From NCBI GenBank assembly GCA_001771935.1, contig MERD01000110.1:1-49628 (forward strand): a stretch of 49,628 bases of DNA, in the 5' to 3' direction. Shown here piece by piece: positions 8,738-17,043 of this stretch. The notes below the pieces were generated by a model. That model saw nothing but the letters and a program-made list of their open reading frames with translations. It was not told the DNA's origin and ran no database searches. A program made the position numbers and the translations under genes. Position 1 is the stretch's first letter; each line of letters begins with the position of its first letter. This DNA comes from Betaproteobacteria bacterium RIFCSPLOWO2_02_FULL_67_26 (GTDB taxonomy: Bacteria > Pseudomonadota > Gammaproteobacteria > Burkholderiales > SG8-41).

Positions 8738-10120
8738 ATGAGCGCGAAATCACAGGTCCTGGTCGTCGACGACGAAGCCGATATCCGCGAGCTGCTCGGG
8801 CTGACGCTCGCGCGCATGGGGCTCGACGCGCACTGCGCCTCGAGCACCCGGGAAGCCTGCGCCCTCCTCGCGAAGAACAGCTATGACCTGTGCCTGACCG
8901 ACATGCGCCTGCCCGATGGCGACGGGCTCACGGTGGTGGACTACGTCGCCAAGAATCATCCCCATCTGCCGGTCGCCGTGATCACCGCGCACAGCAGCGC
9001 CGAGAACGCGGTGGCGGCGTTGAAGGCCGGCGCGTTCGACTATCTCGCCAAGCCGGTCTCGCTCGACCAGCTGCGCACGCTGGTGCGCTCCGCGCTGAAA
9101 CTGCCCCGGGCCGCCCCGCGCCGGGCGCAGGGCGAGGACGCGCCCGCGCAACCGGGGGCGCCGCAGTTGATCGGGGTGTCCGGCCCGATGCAGGCGGTGC
9201 GTGCAATGATCGACCGCCTCGCGCGCACCCAGGCGCCAATCCACATTGGCGGCGAATCCGGCAGCGGCAAGGAGCTGGCGGCGCGGCTGATCCATGTCAA
9301 GGGCCCGCGCGCCGACGGGCCGTTCATCCCGGTCAATTGCGGCGCCATTCCCGAGAACCTGATGGAGAGCGAATTCTTCGGCTACCGGAAGGGCGCCTTC
9401 ACCGGGGCCGCCGCCGACCGCGACGGGTTTTTCCAGGCCGCGAACGGGGGCACGCTCTTTCTCGACGAGGTGGCGGAACTGCCGCTGCCGATGCAGGTCA
9501 AGCTGCTGCGCGCGATCCAGGAGAAGAAGGTGCGCAAAGTGGGCTCCCCCGGCGAGGAATCGGTGGATGTTCGCATCATCAGCGCCACCCATCGCAACCT
9601 CGGGGACGAGGTCAAGAACGCCAAGTTCCGGCAGGACCTCTACTATCGCCTCAACGTGATCGAGTTGAGAATGCCCGCGCTGCGGGAGATGCGCGAGGAC
9701 GTTCCGCTGCTCGCCGAAGCCATGCTCAAGCGGCAGATCGCGGCGAGCGGCGCGCGGGCGCCGCGGCTGTCGGCGGCGGCGCTCGAGCGCCTGGGCGGCT
9801 ACGACTTTCCCGGCAACGTGCGCGAGCTGGAAAACGTGCTGGAGCGGGCGCTCGCGCTCACCGCCGGGGCGGAGATCCGGGCCGAAGACCTGCAGCTCGC
9901 GCCGGCGCGCGTCGTGCCCGAGACGGCGCCGCCCGCGCTGACCGGCTTGCCGCTGCAGGAGCGGCTCGATGCGGTGGAGCGGCAGGCCATCCTCGCGGCC
10001 CTGGAGCAGACACGGTACAACCGCACCGCGGCCGCCAAGCTGCTCGGCATCACCTTCCGGGCGCTGCGCTACCGGATGGAGAAGCTCGGGATGAAGGACG
10101 AACTCGACGCCAAGGGCTGA
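8738..10120 (+). CDS. pilR: sigma-54-dependent response regulator PilR
   Basis: 460 residues with the full three-domain layout. The receiver domain spans 1-120 with phospho-acceptor Asp55 in CLTDMRLPDG. The AAA+ activator domain spans about 143-375, with Walker A GGESGSGKE (171-179), the sigma-54 contact loop GAFTGA (219-224) and Walker B GTLFLDEV (238-245). A Fis-type HTH lies at about 420-455 (NRTAAAKLLGITFRALRYR). It activates sigma-54 promoters, classically pilA. It lies 4 nt after pilS. Confidence 0.95.
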   Translation: MSAKSQVLVVDDEADIRELLGLTLARMGLDAHCASSTREACALLAKNSYDLCLTDMRLPDGDGLTVVDYVAKNHPHLPVAVITAHSSAENAVAALKAGAFDYLAKPVSLDQLRTLVRSALKLPRAAPRRAQGEDAPAQPGAPQLIGVSGPMQAVRAMIDRLARTQAPIHIGGESGSGKELAARLIHVKGPRADGPFIPVNCGAIPENLMESEFFGYRKGAFTGAAADRDGFFQAANGGTLFLDEVAELPLPMQVKLLRAIQEKKVRKVGSPGEESVDVRIISATHRNLGDEVKNAKFRQDLYYRLNVIELRMPALREMREDVPLLAEAMLKRQIAASGARAPRLSAAALERLGGYDFPGNVRELENVLERALALTAGAEIRAEDLQLAPARVVPETAPPALTGLPLQERLDAVERQAILAALEQTRYNRTAAAKLLGITFRALRYRMEKLGMKDELDAKG

Positions 10121-10125
10121 CGGCA

Positions 10126-10734
10126 GTGAAGCGGGAACGGGGAAGGGGGAAGGGAAAAGTCAGGTCCCGGGCCGCCTTCGTCATCGCCGATGAAGGGCTG
10201 GTCGAAAATGTCCGCTATATCCCTTCGCCCAATTGCGACGAGCGCCCCGCGGGCTGCGCCATAGATCTCCTGGTCATCCATTACATCAGCCTGCCGCCGG
10301 GGGCGTTCGGCGGTTCGGGCATCATCGATCTGTTCACCAATCGGCTCGACCCGGCCGCTCACCCGGACTACGCGGGCCTCGCCGGGCTCAGGGTGTCATC
10401 GCATTTCCTGGTTCGCCGCGGCGGGGAGCTCATCCAGTTCGTGCCGTGCGCGAAGCGCGCCTGGCACGCCGGCGAATCGAGCTGGAAGGGGAGGCGCCGC
10501 TGCAACGATTTCTCGATCGGCATCGAGATGGAAGGCACCGGCGAGGTGCCTTTCACCGACGCGCAGTACGAGCGGCTGGCGGCGCTGGCGCGCGCGCTGA
10601 CGGCGCGCTATCCGATAGCGGATAGCGTCGGGCATTCCGACGTGGCGCCCGGTCGGAAGCACGACCCGGGGCCGCGCTTCGACTGGCCGCGCTATCGAAG
10701 ACTGCTGCAAGCGGGCCGCCGAAAACGCCCTTGA
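10126..10734 (+). CDS. ampD: 1,6-anhydro-N-acetylmuramoyl-L-alanine amidase AmpD
   Basis: 202 residues, an amidase_2 fold zinc enzyme. It removes the stem peptide from anhydro-muropeptides in cell-wall recycling. Visible are DLLVIHYISLPPGAFGG (first zinc His and the family signature), the WHAGESSWKGR region, and VGHSDVAPGRKHDPGP (second zinc His and Asp). The GTG start at 10126 lies 5 nt after pilR. The first 15 residues are a basic run (KRERGRGKGK) encoded by a GGGGAAGG-type simple repeat, which looks like an extension onto the normal N terminus. The stop codon lies inside a hairpin. Confidence 0.93.
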   Translation: MKRERGRGKGKVRSRAAFVIADEGLVENVRYIPSPNCDERPAGCAIDLLVIHYISLPPGAFGGSGIIDLFTNRLDPAAHPDYAGLAGLRVSSHFLVRRGGELIQFVPCAKRAWHAGESSWKGRRRCNDFSIGIEMEGTGEVPFTDAQYERLAALARALTARYPIADSVGHSDVAPGRKHDPGPRFDWPRYRRLLQAGRRKRP

Positions 10735-10745
10735 AAAGGGCGTTT
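10723..10745 (+). terminator. hairpin overlapping the ampD stop codon
   Basis: A 10-bp perfect stem AAACGCCCTT / AAGGGCGTTT with a 3-nt loop; the TGA of ampD is inside it. The T tract after it is only three bases and part of the stem, so termination may be partial. Confidence 0.6.
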
Positions 10746-11064
10746 CCATAGGGCATTTCGAACCGTTGTCCACAGCCCCGGGACGGGGCTGTCCGCGTCT
10801 TTCCTAGTGGTTCGGGCCGCTGCTCAAACCGTGAGCAGTTTCGCCCTTTTTTTCATCACCTTGCTGGCGCTTTTTCCCAATAAATCGAGGATTTAAGAAA
10901 TAGTTCAAAAAGCTATTGCTTTCGAAAAATCAGACTACTAGAATTTGTCCGAAAATGATCTGCAACCACAATATGTTGTGGTTGCGGGTGGAGCAGAGGA
11001 TCAAGGTTGGGGAGGAGAACCTCCCCTTGAGTCCAAAAAAACTTAAAGCTCAAGGAGTTACGTA
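10746..11064 (+). promoter_or_regulatory. nrdA: long leader and control region of nrdA
   Basis: About 320 bases without a gene. The first half is relatively AT-rich with several A/T runs (10845-10945) and probably holds the promoter, but I see no clear -35/-10 pair. It contains an NrdR-like box (10966-10981). A 7-bp hairpin GGGGAGG-AGAA-CCTCCCC (11009-11026) follows, flanked by TCAA/TTGA, then a run of seven A and the Shine-Dalgarno AAGGAG at 11051-11056. The hairpin sits in the likely 5' untranslated region and has no T tract. Confidence 0.6.
10966..10981. promoter_or_regulatory. NrdR-like box upstream of nrdA
   Basis: CCACAATATGTTGTGG fits the 16-bp NrdR consensus (acaCwAtATaTwGtgt) at 13 of 16 positions. 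It is the core of a longer inverted repeat with perfect 10-bp arms GCAACCACAA / TTGTGGTTGC. NrdR is the ATP/dATP-sensing repressor of ribonucleotide reductase genes. NrdR sites often come in pairs; I found only this one. Confidence 0.75.
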
Positions 11065-13920
11065 ATGCAGCTCGCTACCGAATCGGCCCTGGTTGCCCCC
11101 GCCGCCAGCTTGGCCCTGAACGAAACCCCTGCCGCACGCGACGCGCGCTTCGACTCGTACAAGATCATCCGCCGCAACGGCTCGGTGGCGGGCTTCGAGC
11201 CCTCGAAGATCTCCATCGCGATGACGAAAGCGTTCATCGCGGTGAACGGCGGCCAGGGCGCCGCTTCCGCGCGCGTGCGCGAGCAGGTCGCGATCCTCAC
11301 CGAGAACGCGGTCGCCGCGCTGATGCGGCGCCAGCCCTCGGGCGGGACCTTCCACATCGAGGACATCCAGGACCAGGTCGAGCTCGCCCTCATGCGCGCC
11401 GGCGAGCACAACGTCGCGCGTGCCTACGTGCTCTACCGCGATGAGCGGGCGAAGGAGCGCGCGAAGCAGCGCGAGGCGCTGGAGACGGACCGGCGCGCGC
11501 GCGAGCCGGCGATCAGCGTGAAGGAGGGCGGCCAGTTGAAGCCGCTCGATCTCGCGCGGATCACGGCGCTGGTGCGCGACGCGTGCGAGGGCCTCGGGCG
11601 CGAGGTCAGCGCCGAGCCGATCCTGCAGGCGATGCAGCGCGACCTCTACGACGGCGTGCCGATGGACGAAGTGAGGAAATCGCTGATCCTCGCCGCGCGC
11701 GCGCTGATCGAGCAGGACCCGGGCTACAGCTACGTCACCGCGCGCCTGCTGCTGCACACGCTGCGCCTCGAGACGCTCGGTGAAGAGGTCACCCAGTCGG
11801 AAATGCACAGGCGCTACGCCGAGTACCTGCCGGAATTTGTCCGCCAGGGCATCGCCGCGGAGCTGCTCGACGAGCGGCTCTCCGGCTACGACCTGAAGTG
11901 CCTGGGCGCGGCGCTCGACGCCAACCGCGACCTCAAGTTCGCCTACCTCGGGCTGCAGATCCTCTACGACCGCTATTTCCTGCACGTGCGCGGGCGCCGC
12001 ATCGAGCTGCCGCAGGTGTTCTACATGCGCGTGGCGATGGGGCTCGCGCTGAACGAGCCCGAGGACCAGCGCGAGGCGCGCGCGATCGAGTTCTACAACG
12101 TGCTGTCCTCCTTCGATTTCATGAGCTCGACGCCGACGCTGTTCAATTCCGGCACGCGCCGCGCGCAGCTCGCGAGCTGCTACCTGACCACCGTTTCCGA
12201 CGACCTCGACGGCATCTACGAGGCGATCAAGGAGAACGCGCTGCTGCAGAAGTTCGCCGGCGGGCTCGGCAACGACTGGACGCCGGTGCGCGCGCTGGGC
12301 TCCCATATCAAGGGCACCAACGGCAAGAGCCAGGGCGTGGTGCCGTTCCTGAAAGTGGTGAACGACACCGCGGTCGCGGTCAACCAGGGCGGCAAGCGGA
12401 AGGGCGCGGTGTGCTCGTACCTCGAGACCTGGCATCTCGATATCGAGGAATTCCTCGAGCTCAGGAAGAACACCGGCGACGACCGCCGCCGCACCCACGA
12501 CATGAACACCGCCAACTGGGTGCCTGACCTCTTCATGAAGCGCGTGATGGAGGGGGGCGACTGGACGCTGTTCTCGCCCTCCGACGTGCCGGACCTGCAC
12601 GACAAGTTCGGGAAAGCCTTCGAGAAGGCCTACGTCGAGCACGAGGCGAAGGCCGCGCGCGGCGAGATCAAGCCCTACAAGAGGGTCCAGGCGACGACGC
12701 TGTGGCGCAAGATGCTGACGATGCTGTTCGAGACCGGGCATCCGTGGATCACGTTCAAGGACCCGTGCAACCTGAGGAGCCCGCAGCAGCACGTGGGCGT
12801 GGTGCACAGCTCCAACCTCTGCACCGAGATCACGCTGAACACCGGCGCCGACGAGATCGCGGTCTGCAACCTCGGCTCGGTCAACATGCCGGCCCACCTT
12901 GACGCGTCCACCGGCCGCATGGACATGGAGAAGCTGAAGCGCACGGTCGGCACCGCGATGCGCATGCTCGACAACGTCATCGACCTCAATTTCTACAACG
13001 TCAACAAGGCGCGCAACTCCAACTTCAAGCACCGGCCGGTGGGTCTCGGCATCATGGGCTTCCAGGACTGCCTGCACCTGCTGCGCATTCCCTACGGCTC
13101 GCAGGCGGCGGTGGATTTCGCCGACCGCTCGATGGAAGCGGTCGCCTACACGGCGTACCAGGCCTCGGCCGATCTCGCGGAAGAGCGCGGGGCGTATTCG
13201 ACGTTCAAGGGCTCGCTGTGGGACCGCGGCATCCTGCCGTTCGACACCCTGAAGCTGCTGGCCGAGGAGCGCGGCGGCTACGTCGAGTGCGACATGTCCA
13301 CCACGCTCGACTGGGAAGGGCTGAAGAAGCGCGTGCAGCAGGCCGGCATGCGGAACTCGAACTGCCTCGCGATCGCGCCCACCGCGACCATCGCCAACAT
13401 CACCGGGCTGTCGCAGTGCATCGAGCCGACCTACCAGAACCTCTACGTCAAGTCGAACCTCTCGGGCGAGTTCACGGTGGTGAACGAGTTCCTGGTGCGG
13501 GACTTGAAGAAGCTCAGTCTGTGGGACGAGGTGATGATCGCGGACCTCAAGTACTTCGACGGCTCGCTCGCCAGGATCGACCGCATCCCGCCGGAGGTGC
13601 GCAACCTCTACGCCACGGCGTTCGAGATGGATCCCAAGTGGCTGGTCGAGTGCGCGGCGCGGCGGCAGAAGTGGGTGGACCAGTCGCAGTCTCTCAACAT
13701 CTACATGGCGGGCGCCTCGGGCAAGCGGCTCGACGACACCTACAAGCTGGCGTGGATCCGCGGGCTGAAGACGACCTACTACCTGCGCACGCTCGGCGCC
13801 ACCTCGGCGGAAAAGTCCACGGTCACGACCGGGCAGCTGAATGCGGTCACCTCCGACGGCGTGGCGACGGACGCGAAGTTCTGCTCGATCGACAATCCCG
13901 AGTGCGAGTCCTGCCAATAG
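11065..13920 (+). CDS. nrdA: ribonucleoside-diphosphate reductase alpha subunit (class Ia)
   Basis: 951 residues, normal for the betaproteobacterial long form. It reduces ribonucleotides to deoxyribonucleotides together with NrdB. The N-terminal ATP-cone (from about 30, KIIRRNGSVAGFEPSKISIA) is the allosteric activity site. Active-site residues are visible: Cys372 (LASCYLTT) and Cys601 (AVCNLGSVN) form the redox pair, and N584-x-C586-x-E588 (SNLCTEITLN) is the radical site. The C-terminal ECESCQ carries the shuttle pair Cys947/Cys950. The ATG at 11065 has a good AAGGAG ahead. nrdB follows after 140 nt. Confidence 0.97.
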   Translation: MQLATESALVAPAASLALNETPAARDARFDSYKIIRRNGSVAGFEPSKISIAMTKAFIAVNGGQGAASARVREQVAILTENAVAALMRRQPSGGTFHIEDIQDQVELALMRAGEHNVARAYVLYRDERAKERAKQREALETDRRAREPAISVKEGGQLKPLDLARITALVRDACEGLGREVSAEPILQAMQRDLYDGVPMDEVRKSLILAARALIEQDPGYSYVTARLLLHTLRLETLGEEVTQSEMHRRYAEYLPEFVRQGIAAELLDERLSGYDLKCLGAALDANRDLKFAYLGLQILYDRYFLHVRGRRIELPQVFYMRVAMGLALNEPEDQREARAIEFYNVLSSFDFMSSTPTLFNSGTRRAQLASCYLTTVSDDLDGIYEAIKENALLQKFAGGLGNDWTPVRALGSHIKGTNGKSQGVVPFLKVVNDTAVAVNQGGKRKGAVCSYLETWHLDIEEFLELRKNTGDDRRRTHDMNTANWVPDLFMKRVMEGGDWTLFSPSDVPDLHDKFGKAFEKAYVEHEAKAARGEIKPYKRVQATTLWRKMLTMLFETGHPWITFKDPCNLRSPQQHVGVVHSSNLCTEITLNTGADEIAVCNLGSVNMPAHLDASTGRMDMEKLKRTVGTAMRMLDNVIDLNFYNVNKARNSNFKHRPVGLGIMGFQDCLHLLRIPYGSQAAVDFADRSMEAVAYTAYQASADLAEERGAYSTFKGSLWDRGILPFDTLKLLAEERGGYVECDMSTTLDWEGLKKRVQQAGMRNSNCLAIAPTATIANITGLSQCIEPTYQNLYVKSNLSGEFTVVNEFLVRDLKKLSLWDEVMIADLKYFDGSLARIDRIPPEVRNLYATAFEMDPKWLVECAARRQKWVDQSQSLNIYMAGASGKRLDDTYKLAWIRGLKTTYYLRTLGATSAEKSTVTTGQLNAVTSDGVATDAKFCSIDNPECESCQ

Positions 13921-14060
13921 GGGGTTATCCGCCGCGAGTCACGATACACAGGGAAGTGCTTCACCGGCGCAAACGGCCCGTTCACCGATAACACCGATAA
14001 AGAACCGGCCCGCGCGTGAGGTAAGTGTCCACCCATAAGGTCAATAAAGGAGACTGAAAG

Positions 14061-15182
14061 ATGCTGCAATTCGGGGAGCAACAGACGATAGCCGCCGTGA
14101 CCGGCGCGGGCGTGCAGCCCGCCGCGCGCGCGCCCATCCGGCAGCCGGAAGTCGACGCGCAGTTGCGCCGCGTCAACGTCGCGGACAAGCGCGTCATCAA
14201 CGGCAGCACCGATGTCAACCAGCTGGTGCCGTTCAAGTACAAGTGGGCGTGGGAAAAGTACCTCTCCGCCTGCGCCAACCACTGGATGCCGCAGGAAATC
14301 CAGATGAGCCGCGACATCGCGCTGTGGAAGGACCCCAACGGCCTGACCGAGGACGAGCGGCGCATCGTCAAGCGCAACCTCGGCTTCTTCGTGACCGCCG
14401 ACTCGCTCGCGGCGAACAACATCGTGCTCGGCACCTACCGCCACATCACCGCGCCCGAGTGCCGCCAGTACCTGCTGCGGCAGGCGTTCGAGGAGGCGAT
14501 CCACACCCATGCCTACCAGTACATCGTGGAGAGCCTGCAGCTGGACGACGGCGAGATCTTCAATGCCTACCGCGAGATCCCGTCGATCCGCGACAAGGAC
14601 GAGTTCCTGATCCCGTTCATCGAGACGCTGACCGACCCCACGTTCAGGACCGGCACGCCGGAGGCGGACCAGAAACTGCTGAAGAGCCTGATCGTGTTCG
14701 CGTGCCTGATGGAAGGCATGTTCTTCTACGTCGGCTTCACGCAGATCCTCTCGCTCGGGCGGCAGAACAAGATGACCGGCTCGGCCGAGCAGTACCAGTA
14801 CATCCTGCGCGACGAGTCCATGCACTGCAATTTCGGCATCGACCTCATCAACACGATCAAGCTGGAGAACCCGCACCTGTGGACGCCGGATTTCCGCGAC
14901 GAGCTGCGCGAGATCTTCAAGACCGGCGTCGAACTCGAATACCGCTATGCCGAGGACACCATGCCCCGCGGCGTGCTGGGGCTGAACTCCGGGATGTTCA
15001 AGGAGTACCTGCGGTTCATCTGCAACCGTCGCAGCCAGCAGATCGGGCTCGAGCCGCTGTTCGAGGGCGTCTCGAACCCGTTCCCGTGGATGGCGGAGAT
15101 GATCGATCTCAAGAAGGAGCGGAATTTCTTCGAGACGCGCGTGATCGAGTACCAGACGGGCGGCGCGCTCAACTGGGACTGA
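14061..15182 (+). CDS. nrdB: ribonucleoside-diphosphate reductase beta subunit (class Ia)
   Basis: 373 residues. It houses the di-iron centre and the tyrosyl radical for NrdA. Ligands can be read: [14 protein letters not shown] holds Glu, His and, at the expected distance, the radical Tyr; [11 protein letters not shown] holds a Glu; [10 protein letters not shown] holds Glu and His. Presence of the Tyr argues for a normal class Ia enzyme rather than the Tyr-less class Ic. It begins 140 nt after nrdA with AAAGGAGACTG ahead of ATG, so it is probably on the same transcript. Confidence 0.97.
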   Translation: MLQFGEQQTIAAVTGAGVQPAARAPIRQPEVDAQLRRVNVADKRVINGSTDVNQLVPFKYKWAWEKYLSACANHWMPQEIQMSRDIALWKDPNGLTEDERRIVKRNLGFFVTADSLAANNIVLGTYRHITAPECRQYLLRQAFEEAIHTHAYQYIVESLQLDDGEIFNAYREIPSIRDKDEFLIPFIETLTDPTFRTGTPEADQKLLKSLIVFACLMEGMFFYVGFTQILSLGRQNKMTGSAEQYQYILRDESMHCNFGIDLINTIKLENPHLWTPDFRDELREIFKTGVELEYRYAEDTMPRGVLGLNSGMFKEYLRFICNRRSQQIGLEPLFEGVSNPFPWMAEMIDLKKERNFFETRVIEYQTGGALNWD

Positions 15183-15183
15183 T

Positions 15184-15280
15184 CCCGTTACAACCCAATA
15201 TTCCAGGCTTGGAAGACTGAACTGCCGGCGCAACCAGGACTGATGAATTCGATGGGACCGCTACAGAGGGTTGTAACGGG
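15184..15280 (+). repeat. long-span inverted repeat after nrdB
   Basis: CCCGTTACAACCC (15184-15196) starts one base after the nrdB stop codon and is repeated as its exact reverse complement at 15268-15280. The 13-bp arms are separated by 71 nt. In RNA the arms could pair into a long stem. There is no T tract, so it is not a standard terminator. Confidence 0.7.
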
Positions 15281-15389
15281 ACTGACGCAACGAGGGAAAC
15301 AGGAACAAGGGCGCTCGTTTATCAACCAACTGGGAGGCGACTTGGGTTCGAGCCTGCTGAACCGGCGTTACCGCAGACGCAGACAGAGC

Positions 15390-15650
15390 ATGATGCATAC
15401 CATTACCGAGTGCCGCGCCGAAAGCGGCTACACCCTCTGGCTCCGCTTCGACGACGGCCTGGAGGGCAGCGTCAACCTCGGCGACCTGGTGCTCACCGAT
15501 TCGTACCTGGCGATCTCCGACGAGGAAACCTTCTCGCGCGTCGCGATCGACCCGATCTCGAACGCGGTGACCTGGAGCGGCGGCATCAAGCTGGATCCCG
15601 AGGTGCTGTACCGGGACCTGGCGAGCAGGACCCAAGCGGCGCGCCATTGA
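15390..15650 (+). CDS. DUF2442 family protein
   Basis: 86 residues. The sequence from HTITECRAESGYTLWLRF through the GSVNLGDLV and ISDEETFSRVAID regions to LDPEVLYRDL fits DUF2442, a small beta-rich family. Members are sometimes next to toxin-like DUF4160 genes, but none is here. ATG at 15390 is followed at once by another ATG; the open frame extends upstream to 15243, but that part overlaps the inverted repeat and does not look like protein. Function unknown. Confidence 0.75.
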   Translation: MMHTITECRAESGYTLWLRFDDGLEGSVNLGDLVLTDSYLAISDEETFSRVAIDPISNAVTWSGGIKLDPEVLYRDLASRTQAARH

Positions 15651-15694
15651 AAGGCCCTGGACGCCGCCGCGCGGGCAACCGACTGGAGGACTGA

Positions 15695-15886
15695 ATGGCG
15701 AAAGCGAAAAGGCGAGCCGGCAAGAGGAAGGCGGCGAAGAAAAAGAAGATCGCCCGGCGCAAGCCGGCCGCGCGGCGCGGCGCGAGGCGCAAACCCGCCG
15801 CGCCCCGTCCGGCCTCCCCCCCGATGGCGCCGCGCCCGGTCGTGATACCCGGCGCGTGGCCGTTCCCGATGGGCAGCAAGCCCTGA
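15695..15886 (+). CDS. small Lys/Ala/Pro-rich basic protein
   Basis: 63 residues. The first 40 are almost entirely Lys, Arg and Ala (KRKAAKKKKIARRKPAARR); the rest is Pro-rich and ends in WPFPMGSKP. The start has a good ribosome-binding site (GGAGGAC). The composition resembles the tails of histone H1-like or PhaF/PhaM-type proteins that bind DNA or coat polyhydroxyalkanoate granules. No domain can be recognised, and low complexity makes homology weak evidence. DNA binding is a guess from charge. Confidence 0.55.
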   Translation: MAKAKRRAGKRKAAKKKKIARRKPAARRGARRKPAAPRPASPPMAPRPVVIPGAWPFPMGSKP

Positions 15887-15980
15887 CAGATCCGGAGGCG
15901 ATGCGCCGGTCTGTCTCCGCGCGTTCGAACGGACGGACATTCCGCCGTTCAACGCGCGGTCCTGCCAGGAAGTACCCGCC

Positions 15981-16021
15981 TTGATCTAGCGCAATACCCC
16001 CGCCGCCCGTGACCGTAGAAT
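15981..16021 (+). promoter_or_regulatory. FNR/ANR-type site and -10 for the DUF302 gene
   Basis: TTGATCTAGCGCAA (15981-15994) matches the FNR/ANR half-site pattern TTGAT-N4-(g/a)(c/t)CAA. A -10 TAGAAT lies at 16016-16021. With transcription starting near 16028 the box is centred close to -41, the class II activator position. This predicts oxygen-limited expression of the gene at 16074. Confidence 0.65.
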
Positions 16022-16073
16022 GGCCTACTGCGCCGGGCGCGTGACGCCCGCGCATCCAATCCGGGAGGGGCAC

Positions 16074-16550
16074 ATGAAAGCAGGCTGGATCGTCACGCTG
16101 GTATTCGTCGTCGCAGGTTCATTCGGAAATGCGGCATACGCCGCCTCCGCCGACGTCGTCGTTCGCTCCACCAAGGGCGAGTTCAAGGAGGTGAAGGAGC
16201 GCGTGCTGCACGCGATCGAAGGCCGCGGCCTCGTCTTGAACTACACCGCGCGCATCGGGGCCATGCTCGAGCGCACCGGCAAGGATATCGGGGCCGCGCG
16301 ACGGGTCTACGCGGACGCCGAATTGCTCGAATTCTGCAGCGCGAAGGTCTCGCGCGACACGATGGAGGCCGACCCGCGCAACATCGTGTTCTGCCCGTAC
16401 GGCATCGCGGTCTACGCGCTGCCGAAGGAGCCGGGCAAGGTGTACCTCGCGTATCGCCGCCCGGGCGGGTCCGGCGCGGAGCGCTCGGCAAAATCGTTGC
16501 GGGCGGTGGACAAGCTTCTCGCGGATATCGTAGGCGAAGCCCTAAAGTAG
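16074..16550 (+). CDS. DUF302 domain protein, exported
   Basis: 158 residues with a signal peptide (WIVTLVFVVAGSFGNAAYA, cleavage after about residue 22). The mature part has the DUF302 pattern: EVKERVLHAIEGRGLVLNY, then MLERTGKDIG, then LLEFCSAKVSR and IVFCPYGIAVYAL. The two Cys of the last motifs are retained. DUF302 proteins are often found with sulfur- or redox-metabolism genes, but function is not settled. The ATG at 16074 has GGGAGGGG ahead. It appears to be driven by an FNR-type promoter and stands alone. Confidence 0.8.
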   Translation: MKAGWIVTLVFVVAGSFGNAAYAASADVVVRSTKGEFKEVKERVLHAIEGRGLVLNYTARIGAMLERTGKDIGAARRVYADAELLEFCSAKVSRDTMEADPRNIVFCPYGIAVYALPKEPGKVYLAYRRPGGSGAERSAKSLRAVDKLLADIVGEALK

Positions 16551-16551
16551 A

Positions 16552-16594
16552 GAATTGAACCGCCGCGGCGCAGAGAGAAACAAGAATAAGAATT
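16552..16594 (+). repeat. intergenic repeat unit, left copy
   Basis: GAATTGAACCGCCGCGGCGC followed by AGAGAGAAACAAGAATAAG. By hand alignment it matches the reverse complement of 17568-17609 at about 34 of 43 positions. It belongs to the 'GAACCGCCAAGGCGC... CAAGAA' type of intergenic sequence. It lies on the left of the Phd/PIN toxin-antitoxin pair, in opposite orientation to the right copies. Confidence 0.65.
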
Positions 16595-16606
16595 AGCCGC
16601 CGATGA

Positions 16607-16637
16607 ACCCCGTTAGAGGCCCGGCCTCTAACGGGGT
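16607..16637. repeat. 14-bp perfect hairpin
   Basis: ACCCCGTTAGAGGC / GCCTCTAACGGGGT with a 3-nt CCG loop (16607-16620 and 16624-16637). There is no T tract on either side. It lies between the DUF302 gene and the toxin-antitoxin pair and could act as an RNA end or processing signal. Confidence 0.7.
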
Positions 16638-16794
16638 GAACGCCGGTACACGCCGATAACAACAAGAGAAAATAGACAAGATTAACGGGTCGCCACGGAT
16701 CTTGTTTGAGCCACGCGGTGGAGCGGCCGGGTGCATCCGGCTTGACTTCCGCGGGACCTTATGGTCAACTTAAGATGAACTTAGGGAATTCTGA

Positions 16795-17043
16795 ATGAAC
16801 ATCACCATTAACGCCAAGCAATTGCGCGCCTCGTTGCCGAAACTGGTTGAGCGCGTAAGTCGGGGTGCGCGGTTTACCGTGCTTTATCGCAGCCGCCGGG
16901 CGTTTCAAATCGTGCCGATTGACGAAGCGGACACGCCGCGTGTAGCACTTCAATCCGACCCGCTGTATCGCGCCAAGGCGGTGGGCAGATCAAGTGACGG
17001 CAAGGCTTCCGGCGATCACGACGCCATTCTGTACGGTCGATGA
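16795..17043 (+). CDS. Phd/YefM-type antitoxin
   Basis: 82 residues. The N-terminal MNITINAKQLRASLPKLVER with SRGARFTVLYRSRRAFQIVP is the Phd/YefM DNA-binding fold, followed by a loose acidic tail that would wrap the toxin. It should repress its own operon and neutralise the PIN toxin whose gene overlaps by 4 bases (ATGA). A TTGACT at about 16743 could be a -35, but no good -10 is seen. Confidence 0.85.
   Translation: MNITINAKQLRASLPKLVERVSRGARFTVLYRSRRAFQIVPIDEADTPRVALQSDPLYRAKAVGRSSDGKASGDHDAILYGR

Noticed and set aside
10845-10960. Second NrdR box upstream of nrdA
   Set aside because: Candidates such as AAAAAGCTATTGCTTT and GACTACTAGAATTTGT match too few consensus positions.
11050-13917. 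Very long open frame (955 codons) on the minus strand opposite nrdA
   Set aside because: nrdA is certain and shows all catalytic residues; high GC leaves antisense frames open. The same holds for the long antisense frames opposite maeB (30298-32817), nrdB (13779-15233), fumC (32705-34123), the degQ gene (34844-36283) and the obgE region.
16607-16637. 14-bp hairpin as intrinsic terminator of the DUF302 gene
   Set aside because: No T tract on either side; listed as a hairpin only.
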